Shown: piece by piece, positions 45,307 through 53,274 of the stretch
Layout: the number at the start of each line of letters is the position of its first letter
How positions within the stretch are numbered: position 1 is the stretch's first letter
NCBI RefSeq assembly: GCF_000026145.1
Contig: NC_009445.1
Span: 5,548,501-5,612,500, forward strand
DNA from: Bradyrhizobium sp. ORS 278
GTDB taxonomy: Bacteria; Pseudomonadota; Alphaproteobacteria; Rhizobiales; Xanthobacteraceae
DNA length: 64,000 nucleotides
Direction of reading: 5' to 3'
Translations under genes and position numbers: made by a program
The notes under the pieces: model-generated
The model's database searches: none
What the model saw: only the letters and a program-made list of their open reading frames with translations
What the model was told of the DNA's origin: nothing

Positions 45307-46094
45307 TGCTTCGCTCCTTGAGTCAAAGTCGGGTCAACCTCGCATCCATTGATCGGCGCCGGCGGCGGCGGTCCCTGGCGCACCTTCTGGCGGACATGCG
45401 CGAGCTGCGCTTCGAGGAACTCGATACGGTCGAGCATCACCGACAACGCCTCGCCGACCGGATCAGGCATCAGGTGATGATCGAGATCGATGCGGCCGAC
45501 GGTGCGGCGGTGCGTGAACTCCGGCCGCACCACCTTGGCGGGGATGCCGACCACGGTGACATCAGGCGGCGTGCTCTGGATGACGACGGAGTTGGCGCCG
45601 ACGCGGGTGCGCGGCCCGATCGTGATCGGCCCGAGGATCTTGGCACCGGCCCCGACGACGACGCCGTTCTCGAGTGTTGGATGCCGCTTGCCCGGCGACC
45701 ACGACGTGCCGCCCAGCGTGACGCCGTGATACAGCGTGACATCGTCGCCGACCTCGGCTGTCTCGCCGATCACGACGCAGGCGCCGTGGTCGATGAAGAA
45801 GCGCCGGCCGATCTGGGCGCCGGGGTGAATGTCGACGTTCGACAGGAAGCGTCCAAGCCATGACAAGAGCCGCGCCGGAAACCGCCAGCCGCTGATCCAG
45901 AAGCGATGCGCGAGACGGTGCCAGATCAGCGCGTGAATTCCGGGATAGGTCAGCAAGGTCTCGATCTCGCTGCGCGCGGCCGGGTCGCGCGATCGGACGC
46001 AGCCGATGTCCTCGCGGATGAGGCGGAACAGCGACGGCGGGCTCGCGTCGGCGGCAGCGCTCTTGGCAATCGGGTTATCCATGATGTCGGTCAT
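45303..46094 (-). CDS. cysE: Serine O-acetyltransferase CysE, nif-linked
   Basis: A 263-residue left-handed beta-helix enzyme making O-acetylserine for cysteine synthesis, which supplies sulfur for Fe-S clusters. Features are [50 protein letters not shown] and the C-terminal SNVV-like AKVVRPE. The nif-linked position between nifV and nifW matches Azotobacter and rhizobial nif clusters. The C-terminal extension is longer than in housekeeping CysE. Confidence 0.92.
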   Translation of the reverse strand: MTDIMDNPIAKSAAADASPPSLFRLIREDIGCVRSRDPAARSEIETLLTYPGIHALIWHRLAHRFWISGWRFPARLLSWLGRFLSNVDIHPGAQIGRRFFIDHGACVVIGETAEVGDDVTLYHGVTLGGTSWSPGKRHPTLENGVVVGAGAKILGPITIGPRTRVGANSVVIQSTPPDVTVVGIPAKVVRPEFTHRRTVGRIDLDHHLMPDPVGEALSVMLDRIEFLEAQLAHVRQKVRQGPPPPAPINGCEVDPTLTQGAKQ

Positions 46095-46096
46095 GA

Positions 46097-47347
46097 TCAG
46101 GCAAAGCTCGCATGCGGGTGATCACAAACTTCGCGCCAGATGGCGGCAACGGCTTCCTTCGGCACAGGACCCTTGTGCGCGACCGCATGCTTGCGCACGC
46201 GCGCGAGGATGCGTTGCGCCTGGTCGGCGCTCGCCGGCAGACGCAGGTCGGACAGCAGCGAGGTGATCGCCGAGAGACCGGAATGCTTGCCGATCACGAT
46301 CCGGTTGGAACGGCCGAACAGCATGGGATCGAGCGCCTGGTAGGTGCGCTGATCCTTGAGCAGGCCATCGACGTGAATACCGGACTCGTGGGTGAAGACA
46401 TGCTCGCCAACGATCGCCTTGTTGAGCGGGATCGCGCGCGCCGCAGCGGCTGCGACGACATTGGCGACATGATCGAGCTCGGCGAGCACGATGCCGGTCT
46501 CGCGACGGTAGAGCTGCCGCAACGCGACCGCCACCTCCTCCAGCGGCGCATTGCCGGCGCGCTCGCCGAGGCCGATCACCGTGACCGACGCATGCGTCGC
46601 GCCGGCCTTCACGGCGGCGAGCGTGTTGGCGGTGGCAAGGCCGAGATCATCGTGGCCGTGAAATTCGATCTCCAGGTCGGTCGTCGCGCGCAAGGCTCCG
46701 ACCAGCGCCGATGTCGCGTCGGGATCGAGCACGCTCAGGGTATCGGCGACACGGAAGCGCCGCGCGCCGAGCGCCTTTGCGGTCGCAATCACTTCCGCCA
46801 GGAAGCCGACGTCCGCGCGCGAGGAATCCTCGCCGCCGACGGCAACGTCCAATCCCCGGCTCTTTGCATAGCTGACAACGCGCTTGAGCAATTCCAGCGC
46901 GACGCTGCGGCCACCGCCGAGCTTGGCTGCGATCTGAACATCCGACGTCGGAATGGAGACATTGACCATCGACACACCGGCTGCGACGGCGGCATCGACA
47001 TCCGCCTCGCGCATCCGGCACCAGCCGATGATGGTCGCCGGCAGACCGGCCTCGACGATTGCCCTGATCGCGGCGATCTCGTCGGCCCCCATCGCGGGCG
47101 TGCCGGCTTCGATCTCGGGAACGCCGGCCCGCGCCAGCGCGCGGGCGATCGCGACCTTCTCGGTAAGGGCGAAAGCGACGCCCGGGGCCTGCTCGCCGTC
47201 GCGAAGCGTGGTGTCGTTCAGGATAACCCGGCGCATCGGGCTCCCGGACGTGGAACGCACAAGACCCTTGCTCCCGAGCGCAGAGCCGGCCTCCCGGCCA
47301 TTCCTGCTGACATTCTTGGGCTCGCGTGGTCCGAAGACGTCAGGCAT
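46097..47347 (-). CDS. nifV: Homocitrate synthase NifV
   Basis: Condenses acetyl-CoA and 2-oxoglutarate to homocitrate, the organic ligand of FeMo-co. The 416-residue DRE-TIM enzyme has [16 protein letters not shown] at the N-terminus, [23 protein letters not shown] with the metal-binding Hx[16 protein letters not shown], and [16 protein letters not shown] use the ATG at 47347 (GGAG seven bases upstream), which adds 37 residues to the core; an internal ATG at 47236 is an alternative. Its presence suggests nitrogen fixation outside nodules is possible. Confidence 0.93.
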   Translation of the reverse strand: MPDVFGPREPKNVSRNGREAGSALGSKGLVRSTSGSPMRRVILNDTTLRDGEQAPGVAFALTEKVAIARALARAGVPEIEAGTPAMGADEIAAIRAIVEAGLPATIIGWCRMREADVDAAVAAGVSMVNVSIPTSDVQIAAKLGGGRSVALELLKRVVSYAKSRGLDVAVGGEDSSRADVGFLAEVIATAKALGARRFRVADTLSVLDPDATSALVGALRATTDLEIEFHGHDDLGLATANTLAAVKAGATHASVTVIGLGERAGNAPLEEVAVALRQLYRRETGIVLAELDHVANVVAAAAARAIPLNKAIVGEHVFTHESGIHVDGLLKDQRTYQALDPMLFGRSNRIVIGKHSGLSAITSLLSDLRLPASADQAQRILARVRKHAVAHKGPVPKEAVAAIWREVCDHPHASFA

Positions 47348-47417
47348 TCACTTGCTCCGTCGCAACCTGTGTCGACCGCCAGAGCTGTTCGCTCAGTCTG
47401 AGGCCTGTCAGTCACTC

Positions 47418-47433
47418 AGCAACGGCCATGCCA
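47418..47433 (-). promoter_or_regulatory. Sigma-54 promoter of nifV-cysE-nifW
   Basis: Minus strand TGGCATG-GCCG-TTGCT, 71 bp before the nifV start. It matches the -24/-12 consensus. Confidence 0.82.
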
Positions 47434-47490
47434 GGGCCAAGCACCATGCTATTTGCTTGAATGCAAACGGCTTTTTCGGAAAGCCGAGAT

Positions 47491-47506
47491 TGTCGGATTT
47501 GCAACA
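47491..47506. promoter_or_regulatory. NifA upstream activator site for nifV
   Basis: TGT-N10-ACA, exact. On the minus strand TGTTGCAAATCCGACA, nearly identical to one nifH site (TGTTGCAAACCCGACA). It is 58 bp upstream of the sigma-54 promoter. Confidence 0.8.
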
Positions 47507-47567
47507 GGGTCGGGAATCGGACGTGGCGGAGATGGAGAGATCTGCGCCCAGACGGAGGCTTGCCCCG

Positions 47568-48062
47568 TCAGCCCTGGCGCGCGCGGCGCAGGTGAATGAC
47601 GACATCGATCCGCTCCATCGCATAGCCCGGCAGCGGCTCGGGCAGTTGCTCGAACGCGACCACATCGGGCACGTCGACGAGCTCGCCCTCGTCCTCGTAG
47701 AAGAAGTGCGGATGCACCGTGGTGTTGGTGTCGAAGAACGAGCGGGAGCCGTCGACGCCGATCTGGCGCAGCAGGCCCAGCTCCACGAACTGATTGAGCG
47801 TGTTGTAGATGGTGGCCTGCGAGATCTTCAGGCCGGTGGCGACCGCCTCGGCATAGAGCACGTCTGCGGTGATGTGACGGTTGCCATTGCCGAACAGGAT
47901 GCGGCTCAATTGCTGGCGCTGCTGGGTCGGGCGCAACCCGGCCAGCCGCAGCGCGTCCTCGCAACGGCGCATCAGGGCCTCGCCAGCCTTGCAGGTCTCC
48001 GCTTCGGGACAGCGTCCGTGGTCGGAGTTGCAGGGGGATCCGAGCTGGGGGTCCATCAACAT
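47568..48062 (-). CDS. Irr-like Fur-family regulator in the nif cluster
   Basis: A 164-residue Fur-superfamily protein closest in style to rhizobial Irr (iron response regulator). The DNA-binding domain is LRPTQQRQQLSRILFGNGNRHITADVLYAEAVATGLKISQATIYNTLNQFVELGLL. The C-terminal half has TVHPHFFYEDEGELVDVPD, where Irr normally has an HHH stretch. The N-terminus has a Cys-Pro dipeptide (C18-P19) but not the canonical GCPWHDV heme motif. It lies 18 bp downstream of nifQ and probably belongs to the nifH-nifQ operon, so it may link iron status to nitrogen fixation. Confidence 0.82.
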   Translation of the reverse strand: MLMDPQLGSPCNSDHGRCPEAETCKAGEALMRRCEDALRLAGLRPTQQRQQLSRILFGNGNRHITADVLYAEAVATGLKISQATIYNTLNQFVELGLLRQIGVDGSRSFFDTNTTVHPHFFYEDEGELVDVPDVVAFEQLPEPLPGYAMERIDVVIHLRRARQG

Positions 48063-48080
48063 CGTCGCAGTTCCTCGAAC

Positions 48081-48806
48081 TCACTGTGCGGCGCTGGCCG
48101 CCTCCTGCAGCGCCACCTCGCGGCGCCGCTCCGCCATCCGGCTCTCGCCGCTCTCCTCGCCGAAGCAGAGCGCGAAATCGTTGCATTGGGTGCAGACCGG
48201 CGTCGTGCACATCACGAAGCCGTCGTCCTCGCACAGCATGCGATAGAAGAAGCGCTTCCAGCGCATGTTTCTGACGTTCCGGCTAGCCAGCGGCGCGAAA
48301 TGGCGCATCAGCAGCCGCGACAATTCGGAGCGCTCGCGCAGGCCCAGGTCTTCCCAGAGATGGTTCGGCTCCATCGCGCGGCGCGCGACCATCGCCGCGA
48401 GCCAGCGGCTGATATCGCCATCGGTCGAGCGCTGCGCGGCGAGCAGGTCTCGCACCATCGCGATCTCGTCATCATCGGGCGCCGGCGCGGCGCCGTTGAT
48501 CGGCAGCCAGGTGGAATCGATTGCTGCGGCAGGAAACAGCTGCGCCAATAGCGCAATCAGCTCGACGGTCGAAAGCCCCGCGCGCTCCGCGAGCGCACCA
48601 TGCTCCATCGCCGACACCGCCAGGATCGATGCGATCACATGGCGGTCGAAGTTGAAATCATCGTCGATGACTGCCTCGGCTGGGTCGTTGCCTGTCAGCA
48701 GGCGGTAGATCTGCCGGCCATGATGCCGCTTGTCGTCCTCGAAGGCGAGCGGTGCTTGCAGGTGCACCGCGGCGGCATGCGACGTATCGACGATTGCGAT
48801 GGTCAT
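48081..48806 (-). CDS. nifQ: Molybdenum-delivery protein NifQ
   Basis: A 241-residue Fe-S protein that donates Mo for FeMo-co synthesis. The C-terminal motif MRWKRFFYRMLCEDDGFVMCTTPVCTQCNDFALCFG contains the Cx4-7CxxCx5C ligand set of the [Mo-3Fe-4S] carrier. I start at MTIAIVD, which has AGGAG eight bases upstream. It lies between nifH and the irr-like gene. Confidence 0.92.
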   Translation of the reverse strand: MTIAIVDTSHAAAVHLQAPLAFEDDKRHHGRQIYRLLTGNDPAEAVIDDDFNFDRHVIASILAVSAMEHGALAERAGLSTVELIALLAQLFPAAAIDSTWLPINGAAPAPDDDEIAMVRDLLAAQRSTDGDISRWLAAMVARRAMEPNHLWEDLGLRERSELSRLLMRHFAPLASRNVRNMRWKRFFYRMLCEDDGFVMCTTPVCTQCNDFALCFGEESGESRMAERRREVALQEAASAAQ

Positions 48807-48847
48807 GGCGCGATCTCCTATCGAGGCCGATGAGAGTTCGAAGAAGA

Positions 48848-48882
48848 GGTACCGGCCTTCCGACGGGAGGAAGGCCGGTACC
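48848..48882 (-). terminator. Strong hairpin between nifH and nifQ
   Basis: GGTACCGGCCTTCC / GGAAGGCCGGTACC, 14-bp perfect stem with a 7-nt loop, 9 bp after the nifH stop. There is no long T-tract, so it may partly terminate or protect the nifH mRNA 3' end and lower nifQ-irr expression. Confidence 0.7.
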
Positions 48883-48890
48883 AAGACTGC

Positions 48891-49868
<978 letters not shown>

Positions 49869-49944
49869 TTATTGGGAAGGAGAGCATCGCTCGTCCGAAG
49901 CGTCGGCGTGCACTCAGCCCTCAACCATTGCCTGAACGGAGTTT

Positions 49945-49960
49945 TGCAACGGCTGTGCCA
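49945..49960 (-). promoter_or_regulatory. Sigma-54 promoter of nifH
   Basis: Minus strand TGGCACA-GCCG-TTGCA, with GG-N10-GC spacing. It lies 166 bp upstream of the nifH start, leaving a long 5' leader. Confidence 0.85.
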
Positions 49961-50029
49961 GCGCCGGAGGCGAGCGAAAACGATCATGTTTTGAAGGAGA
50001 TGAAGCACAATCCCGCGATCATGGCGGCT

Positions 50030-50045
50030 TGTTGCAAACCCGACA
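50030..50045. promoter_or_regulatory. NifA upstream activator site 1 (nifH / receiver gene)
   Basis: TGTTGCAAACCCGACA, an exact TGT-N10-ACA, 70 bp upstream of the nifH promoter. It lies between two divergent sigma-54 promoters and may serve both. Confidence 0.8.
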
Positions 50046-50081
50046 TCGGAACGCTTCGCAAGATCGGACGCGGCGCGCCGC

Positions 50082-50097
50082 TGTCCGAAACGACACA
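50082..50097. promoter_or_regulatory. NifA upstream activator site 2 (nifH / receiver gene)
   Basis: TGTCCGAAACGACACA, an exact TGT-N10-ACA. It is 122 bp from the nifH promoter and 31 bp from the divergent plus-strand promoter. Confidence 0.78.
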
Positions 50098-50127
50098 AGA
50101 GCGGCTGTTTTCCTGCGGAATCCGAGC

Positions 50128-50143
50128 CGGAACGGGATTTGCT
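50128..50143 (+). promoter_or_regulatory. Sigma-54 promoter of the receiver-like gene
   Basis: CGGAACG-GGAT-TTGCT with GG-N10-GC spacing, 54 bp before the ATG at 50197. The -24 box is less perfect than the nifH one. Confidence 0.65.
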
Positions 50144-50196
50144 AGATCCTCATCGCAGCCTTGCGGCCAAGGATCTTGCGATTTGAGGAGGATGCG

Positions 50197-50628
50197 ATGC
50201 AGATCGGAGTGGAGACGGCGAAAGCGGTGGACCAGCGGCGCGTGTTCGTGATCGATGACGACGAGATCACCCGCGCCGCCCTGCAGTTCATGCTGCACGA
50301 TGAGATCGAGACCCACGAGCTGGCGACGCCGGAAGAAGCCTATGAGAAGGGCGTCGACTGGCTGGCGCCGAACGTGGTGTTGCTGGGCGTCTCCTTTCTC
50401 AAGCAGCGTGGGCCCGAGCTGGTGCGAGAGATTGCCGCCAAATTCAAGGGCGTCCGCATTCTGATCGTGACGGCGAAGGCCGACGAGGCGATCGCCATCG
50501 AAGGACTGAAGGCGGGCGCGCATGGCGCGGTGGTCAAGCCGCTGACGATCGAGTCGGTGCGCAAGAAGGTCGACACCATCCTCGGCCGCGCCGGCGGCGC
50601 GCAGCTGGTCCAACTCGGCGGGCTTTGA
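50197..50628 (+). CDS. Single-domain receiver-like protein lacking the phospho-acceptor Asp
   Basis: A 143-residue CheY-like fold without an output domain. The acidic pocket DDD (20-22), the Thr in ILIVTAKAD and the Lys in AVVKPL are present. In strand 3 the usual PD(L/V)VLLD is replaced by PNVVLLGVSFL, so residue 64 is Gly where the phosphorylated Asp should be. The protein is therefore predicted not to be a normal phosphoryl acceptor. The start has GAGGAGG upstream. It is divergent from nifH with its own sigma-54 promoter and followed by a nitrogenase-associated ArsC-like gene. Confidence 0.8.
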   Translation: MQIGVETAKAVDQRRVFVIDDDEITRAALQFMLHDEIETHELATPEEAYEKGVDWLAPNVVLLGVSFLKQRGPELVREIAAKFKGVRILIVTAKADEAIAIEGLKAGAHGAVVKPLTIESVRKKVDTILGRAGGAQLVQLGGL

Positions 50629-50629
50629 C

Positions 50630-51046
50630 GTGACCACCGTCGTGTTCTACGAAAAGCCGGGCTGCGGCACCAACGCCCGGCAGAAGCTGATGCTGACGCG
50701 CGCCGGCCATGAGGTCGAGGCCAGGAATCTGCTGACCGAACCGTGGACCGGCGAGCGGCTGCGCGCCTACTTCGCTGGGACGCCGGTGTGGTCCTGGTTC
50801 AACCCGGCCTCGCCGCGCGTGAAGTCAGGCGAGATCGAGCCGGAGGCGATCGAGGCCGTCGCGGCGATCGACCTGATGCTGGAGGATCCGCTGCTGATCC
50901 GCCGTCCGCTGATCGAGGCCGGCGGCCAGTGCTGCGCGGGCTTCGACCGCGAGCCAGTGCTGTCGCTGCTGCAGCGGGAGGATGATCTCGACGACGTCCA
51001 GGGCTGCACGCGGCCCGAAGCGTCGCCCTGCCCGGAGCCGCGCTGA
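50630..51046 (+). CDS. ArsC/Spx-like nitrogenase-associated protein
   Basis: A 138-residue thioredoxin-fold protein of the ArsC family subgroup annotated as nitrogenase-associated. The N-terminal motif YEKPGCGTNARQKLMLTRAGHEV has a single active-site Cys followed by GTN. Further features are LLTEPWTGERLRAYF and LMLEDPLLIRRPLIEAGGQCCAGF. It starts with GTG one base after the receiver stop and is probably coupled to it. Function unknown; redox or metal handling for nitrogenase is plausible. Confidence 0.82.
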   Translation: MTTVVFYEKPGCGTNARQKLMLTRAGHEVEARNLLTEPWTGERLRAYFAGTPVWSWFNPASPRVKSGEIEPEAIEAVAAIDLMLEDPLLIRRPLIEAGGQCCAGFDREPVLSLLQREDDLDDVQGCTRPEASPCPEPR

Positions 51047-51055
51047 GCGGCTCCG
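51033..51055. terminator. Hairpin between convergent ArsC-like and ferredoxin genes
   Basis: CGGAGCCGC / GCGGCTCCG, 9-bp perfect stem with a 5-nt loop containing the stop codon of the plus-strand gene. It could be a bidirectional terminator; no T-tract. Confidence 0.45.
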
Positions 51056-51064
51056 GTCCAGGTT

Positions 51065-51427
51065 TCAGCGCTTCAGCACCATCACCAGACGGTCGACGCG
51101 CTTGCCCTGCTTGAAGTGGGATTCGACGATCTCGTCGATATCCTCCGGCTTGGTCGGCCGATACCAGATGCCGTCGGGATAGACCACCATCATCGGCCCG
51201 GCGCTGCAGAAGCCGAAGCAGCCGGCGGCGGTGACGCCGACATCCGTCAGCCGCTGCGCCTCGATGGTCTTGGTCAGCCGGTCCCACAAGGGCTGCACGC
51301 CGAGCGCGCCGCAGCTGCCGCGTGGATGGCCGGGCGGCCGCTGCGTCAGGCAGACGAAGGCGTGATATTTGTAGAGCTGCGGAATCTCGAACTCGTCTTC
51401 CGCCTCCGCGACACCACCATCACTCAT
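51065..51427 (-). CDS. Thioredoxin-like [2Fe-2S] ferredoxin
   Basis: A 120-residue protein of the thioredoxin-fold 2Fe-2S ferredoxin family. The ligand cysteines lie in [20 protein letters not shown] and [20 protein letters not shown], the expected C-x10-12-C and C-x3-C pattern. Related nif-linked ferredoxins are known from Azotobacter and Clostridium. It is the last gene of bolA-grx4-ferredoxin and overlaps the grx4 stop by four bases. A role in electron supply or cluster transfer to nitrogenase is inferred. Confidence 0.85.
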   Translation of the reverse strand: MSDGGVAEAEDEFEIPQLYKYHAFVCLTQRPPGHPRGSCGALGVQPLWDRLTKTIEAQRLTDVGVTAAGCFGFCSAGPMMVVYPDGIWYRPTKPEDIDEIVESHFKQGKRVDRLVMVLKR

Positions 51428-51753
51428 GATGCGGACGCCTTGATGCCCTTGTCGGCCAGCAACGTCGCGAGCTCGCCGGCCTGGAACATCTCGCGCACGA
51501 TGTCGCAGCCGCCGACGAATTCGCCCTTCACATAGAGCTGGGGAATAGTCGGCCAGTTGGAGAATTCCTTGATGCCCTCACGAATGAAGGGATCGGCCAG
51601 CACGTTGACGCTCTCATACGGCACCTCGAGCTTGGCCAGGATCTGCGCCACGGCGGCGGAGAAGCCGCATTGCGGCGCCGCCGGCACGCCCTTCATGAAG
51701 AGAACGATGTCATTGCTGTCGATCAGCTTCTGAATACGTTCGGATGTCGACAT
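51424..51753 (-). CDS. grxD: Monothiol glutaredoxin, Grx4/GrxD type
   Basis: A 109-residue CGFS glutaredoxin that carries [2Fe-2S] clusters. The motif is [14 protein letters not shown], followed by [23 protein letters not shown]. It lies next to bolA, its usual partner, and upstream of a 2Fe-2S ferredoxin gene. A nif-linked Grx5-like gene occurs in Azotobacter too. Confidence 0.93.
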   Translation of the reverse strand: MSTSERIQKLIDSNDIVLFMKGVPAAPQCGFSAAVAQILAKLEVPYESVNVLADPFIREGIKEFSNWPTIPQLYVKGEFVGGCDIVREMFQAGELATLLADKGIKASAS

Positions 51754-51792
51754 TGTTTTATCCTTTCGTCCCTGGAGGTGTCGCGGCAGCGA

Positions 51793-52026
51793 TCATTTCG
51801 GCAATGACGTCTCGAGCGCCAGCGCATGCAGCACGCCGCCCATCTGGCCCTTGAGGGCCGAATAGACCATCTGATGCTGCTGCACCCGGCTCTTTCCGGC
51901 AAAAGCCTGCGAGGTGACGCGCGCTGAATAATGGTCGCCATCACCGGCCAGATCCTCGATCACGACGACTGCATCCGGGAACGCCTCCTTGATCAGACGT
52001 TCGATATCAGTTGCTGCCATCGCCAT
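51793..52026 (-). CDS. bolA: BolA-family protein
   Basis: A 77-residue BolA/YrbA-like partner of monothiol glutaredoxin. Sequence IERLIKEAFPDAVVVIEDLAGDGDHYSARVTSQAFAGKSRVQQHQMVYSALKGQM has the family FxGxSRVxQHQxVY motif. The start MAMAATD has GGGAG eight bases upstream. First gene of the bolA-grx4-ferredoxin operon, with a sigma-54 promoter upstream. Confidence 0.92.
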   Translation of the reverse strand: MAMAATDIERLIKEAFPDAVVVIEDLAGDGDHYSARVTSQAFAGKSRVQQHQMVYSALKGQMGGVLHALALETSLPK

Positions 52027-52060
52027 CGCTGTGTCTCCCGCTGGATTGATGACAGTGTCA

Positions 52061-52076
52061 TGCAAGCTCCGAACCA
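52061..52076 (-). promoter_or_regulatory. Sigma-54 promoter of bolA-grx4-ferredoxin
   Basis: Minus strand TGGTTCG-GAGC-TTGCA, with GG-N10-GC spacing, 34 bp before the bolA start. No exact TGT-N10-ACA was found upstream. Confidence 0.68.
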
Positions 52077-52255
52077 GCCATTTGCAGGTCACGAATGCCG
52101 TGCCGCCTCTGCGCAGGCACCGAATTGACGATGGTCGCGTCGGCTTTGCGACAAGGACAACAATGCGACCCAGATCTGGCGTTCAAAATCCAACAGGCCC
52201 GCACGTTTTGGCCGACTTCGCGGCGATGACAGCCTCTGCTGCACCACCGCAAAAA

Positions 52256-52271
52256 CGGTCCGCGTCTTGCA
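52256..52271 (+). promoter_or_regulatory. Sigma-54 promoter before the TPR gene
   Basis: CGGTCCG-CGTC-TTGCA with GG-N10-GC spacing. It is only 24 bp before the ATG at 52296, so the leader would be very short. Confidence 0.55.
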
Positions 52272-52295
52272 ATGATTTGATCGAGGTCAATGCAG

Positions 52296-52781
52296 ATGCT
52301 CGAACTGGTCAGCGAACCCGACACGATCAACTTCGGCGATCTTCCCGAGGAGATCGACGCGCTGCTGCAGCAGGGCGTGGCGGCCTATCGCCGCGATCAC
52401 GCGCGCGCCGACCGGCTGTTTCGCCAGGCGCTGGCTGCCGCACCGCAGGAGCTGCCGACCTATTTCTGCCTCTATAAGATCCACACTTATCAAGGCCACC
52501 TCGACGAAGCCAAGGCAGTTGCCGAGCTCGGCCTCATCGAGGCTGCGCGCCAGGCCGGCTGGTCGTCGGATTGGCGTCAATGGGCGCCGCATGATCCGCT
52601 GCCCGATGGCGCCGGCCGCTTCGCCCTCTACACGTTGAAGGCGCTGGCCTTCATCCATCTGCGCAAGAACGATCCGGAGAGCGCGGTCGAGATGCTGGCC
52701 GCGCTGCGCCAGCTCGATCCGTCCGGCGCCGTCGGGTGGCCGGTCGTGGCCGCGCTCGCCGACGGACTGGGCGCGGAGTGA
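52296..52781 (+). CDS. TPR-type helical repeat protein of the nif cluster
   Basis: A 161-residue protein of helix-turn-helix repeats (ADRLFRQALAAAPQELPTYFCLYKIHTYQGHLDEAKAVAELGLIEAARQAGW, then FALYTLKALAFIHLRKNDPESAVEMLAALRQLDP). It is similar in layout to the 177-residue protein at 61087-61620. I start at MLELVSEPD (GAGG nine bases upstream); an ATG six bases earlier is an alternative. TPR folds mediate protein binding, so a chaperone-like role in nitrogenase assembly is plausible but unproven. Confidence 0.72.
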   Translation: MLELVSEPDTINFGDLPEEIDALLQQGVAAYRRDHARADRLFRQALAAAPQELPTYFCLYKIHTYQGHLDEAKAVAELGLIEAARQAGWSSDWRQWAPHDPLPDGAGRFALYTLKALAFIHLRKNDPESAVEMLAALRQLDPSGAVGWPVVAALADGLGAE

Positions 52782-52872
52782 GGCTTGCCATGCAGCATCT
52801 TCAGCGCAATCTCGACACGACTTCGAACGACCATCCCCCGGTGCGAACCAGGACCATGAGAGGACCCAACGC

Positions 52873-53238
52873 ATGATGAGCATGCACGCCGCTGCCCCTC
52901 CCTCCCCGTCGCCGAACGCGCTGGCGACCGGCTCCCAGGATGCCGCCGAGAGCGTGATCGCCGCACTGCGGACGGTGTACGACCCGGAAATTCCGGTGAA
53001 CGTCTACGACCTCGGCCTGGTCTATCGCATCGCGCATGAAGGCGGCGGCGCGGTTGAGATCGACATGACGCTCACAGCTCCGGGATGCCCGGTCGCGAGC
53101 GAGATCGTCCGCATGGTGGAGGACGCCGTGCAGGCCGTCGACGGCGTCGTCTCGGTCAAGGTCACCCTGGTGTTCGAGCCGCCGTGGGACAAGTCGCGGA
53201 TGTCGGAAGAGACCGCCCTGGAGCTGGGCTTGTTGTAA
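52873..53238 (+). CDS. sufT: MIP18/DUF59 iron-sulfur assembly protein SufT
   Basis: A 121-residue protein with the DUF59 domain (residues ~24-110): VIAALRTVYDPEIPVNVYDLGLVYRI, IDMTLTAPGCPVASEIVRMVEDAV and VSVKVTLVFEPPWDKSRMSEETALELGLL. The conserved DPEIPV and the Cys in TAPGCP are present. SufT aids Fe-S cluster maturation; a nif-linked copy would fit the high demand for clusters. The N-terminal ~22 residues are a Pro/Ser-rich extension. Confidence 0.9.
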   Translation: MMSMHAAAPPSPSPNALATGSQDAAESVIAALRTVYDPEIPVNVYDLGLVYRIAHEGGGAVEIDMTLTAPGCPVASEIVRMVEDAVQAVDGVVSVKVTLVFEPPWDKSRMSEETALELGLL

Positions 53239-53274
53239 CGCACGCAAACCGCGCCAACGACGCAGGAGCATCAC

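Noticed and set aside
42532..45321. 929-codon open frame on the plus strand antisense to fixABCX
   Set aside because: It is a shadow of GC-rich codon use opposite fixC, fixB and fixA; sequence is low-complexity Arg/Ala/Leu-rich with no domain.
52077..52256. NifA activator site between bolA and the TPR gene
   Set aside because: No TGT-N10-ACA exists on inspection; the closest, TGTTGGATTTTGAACG on the minus strand, lacks the ACA.
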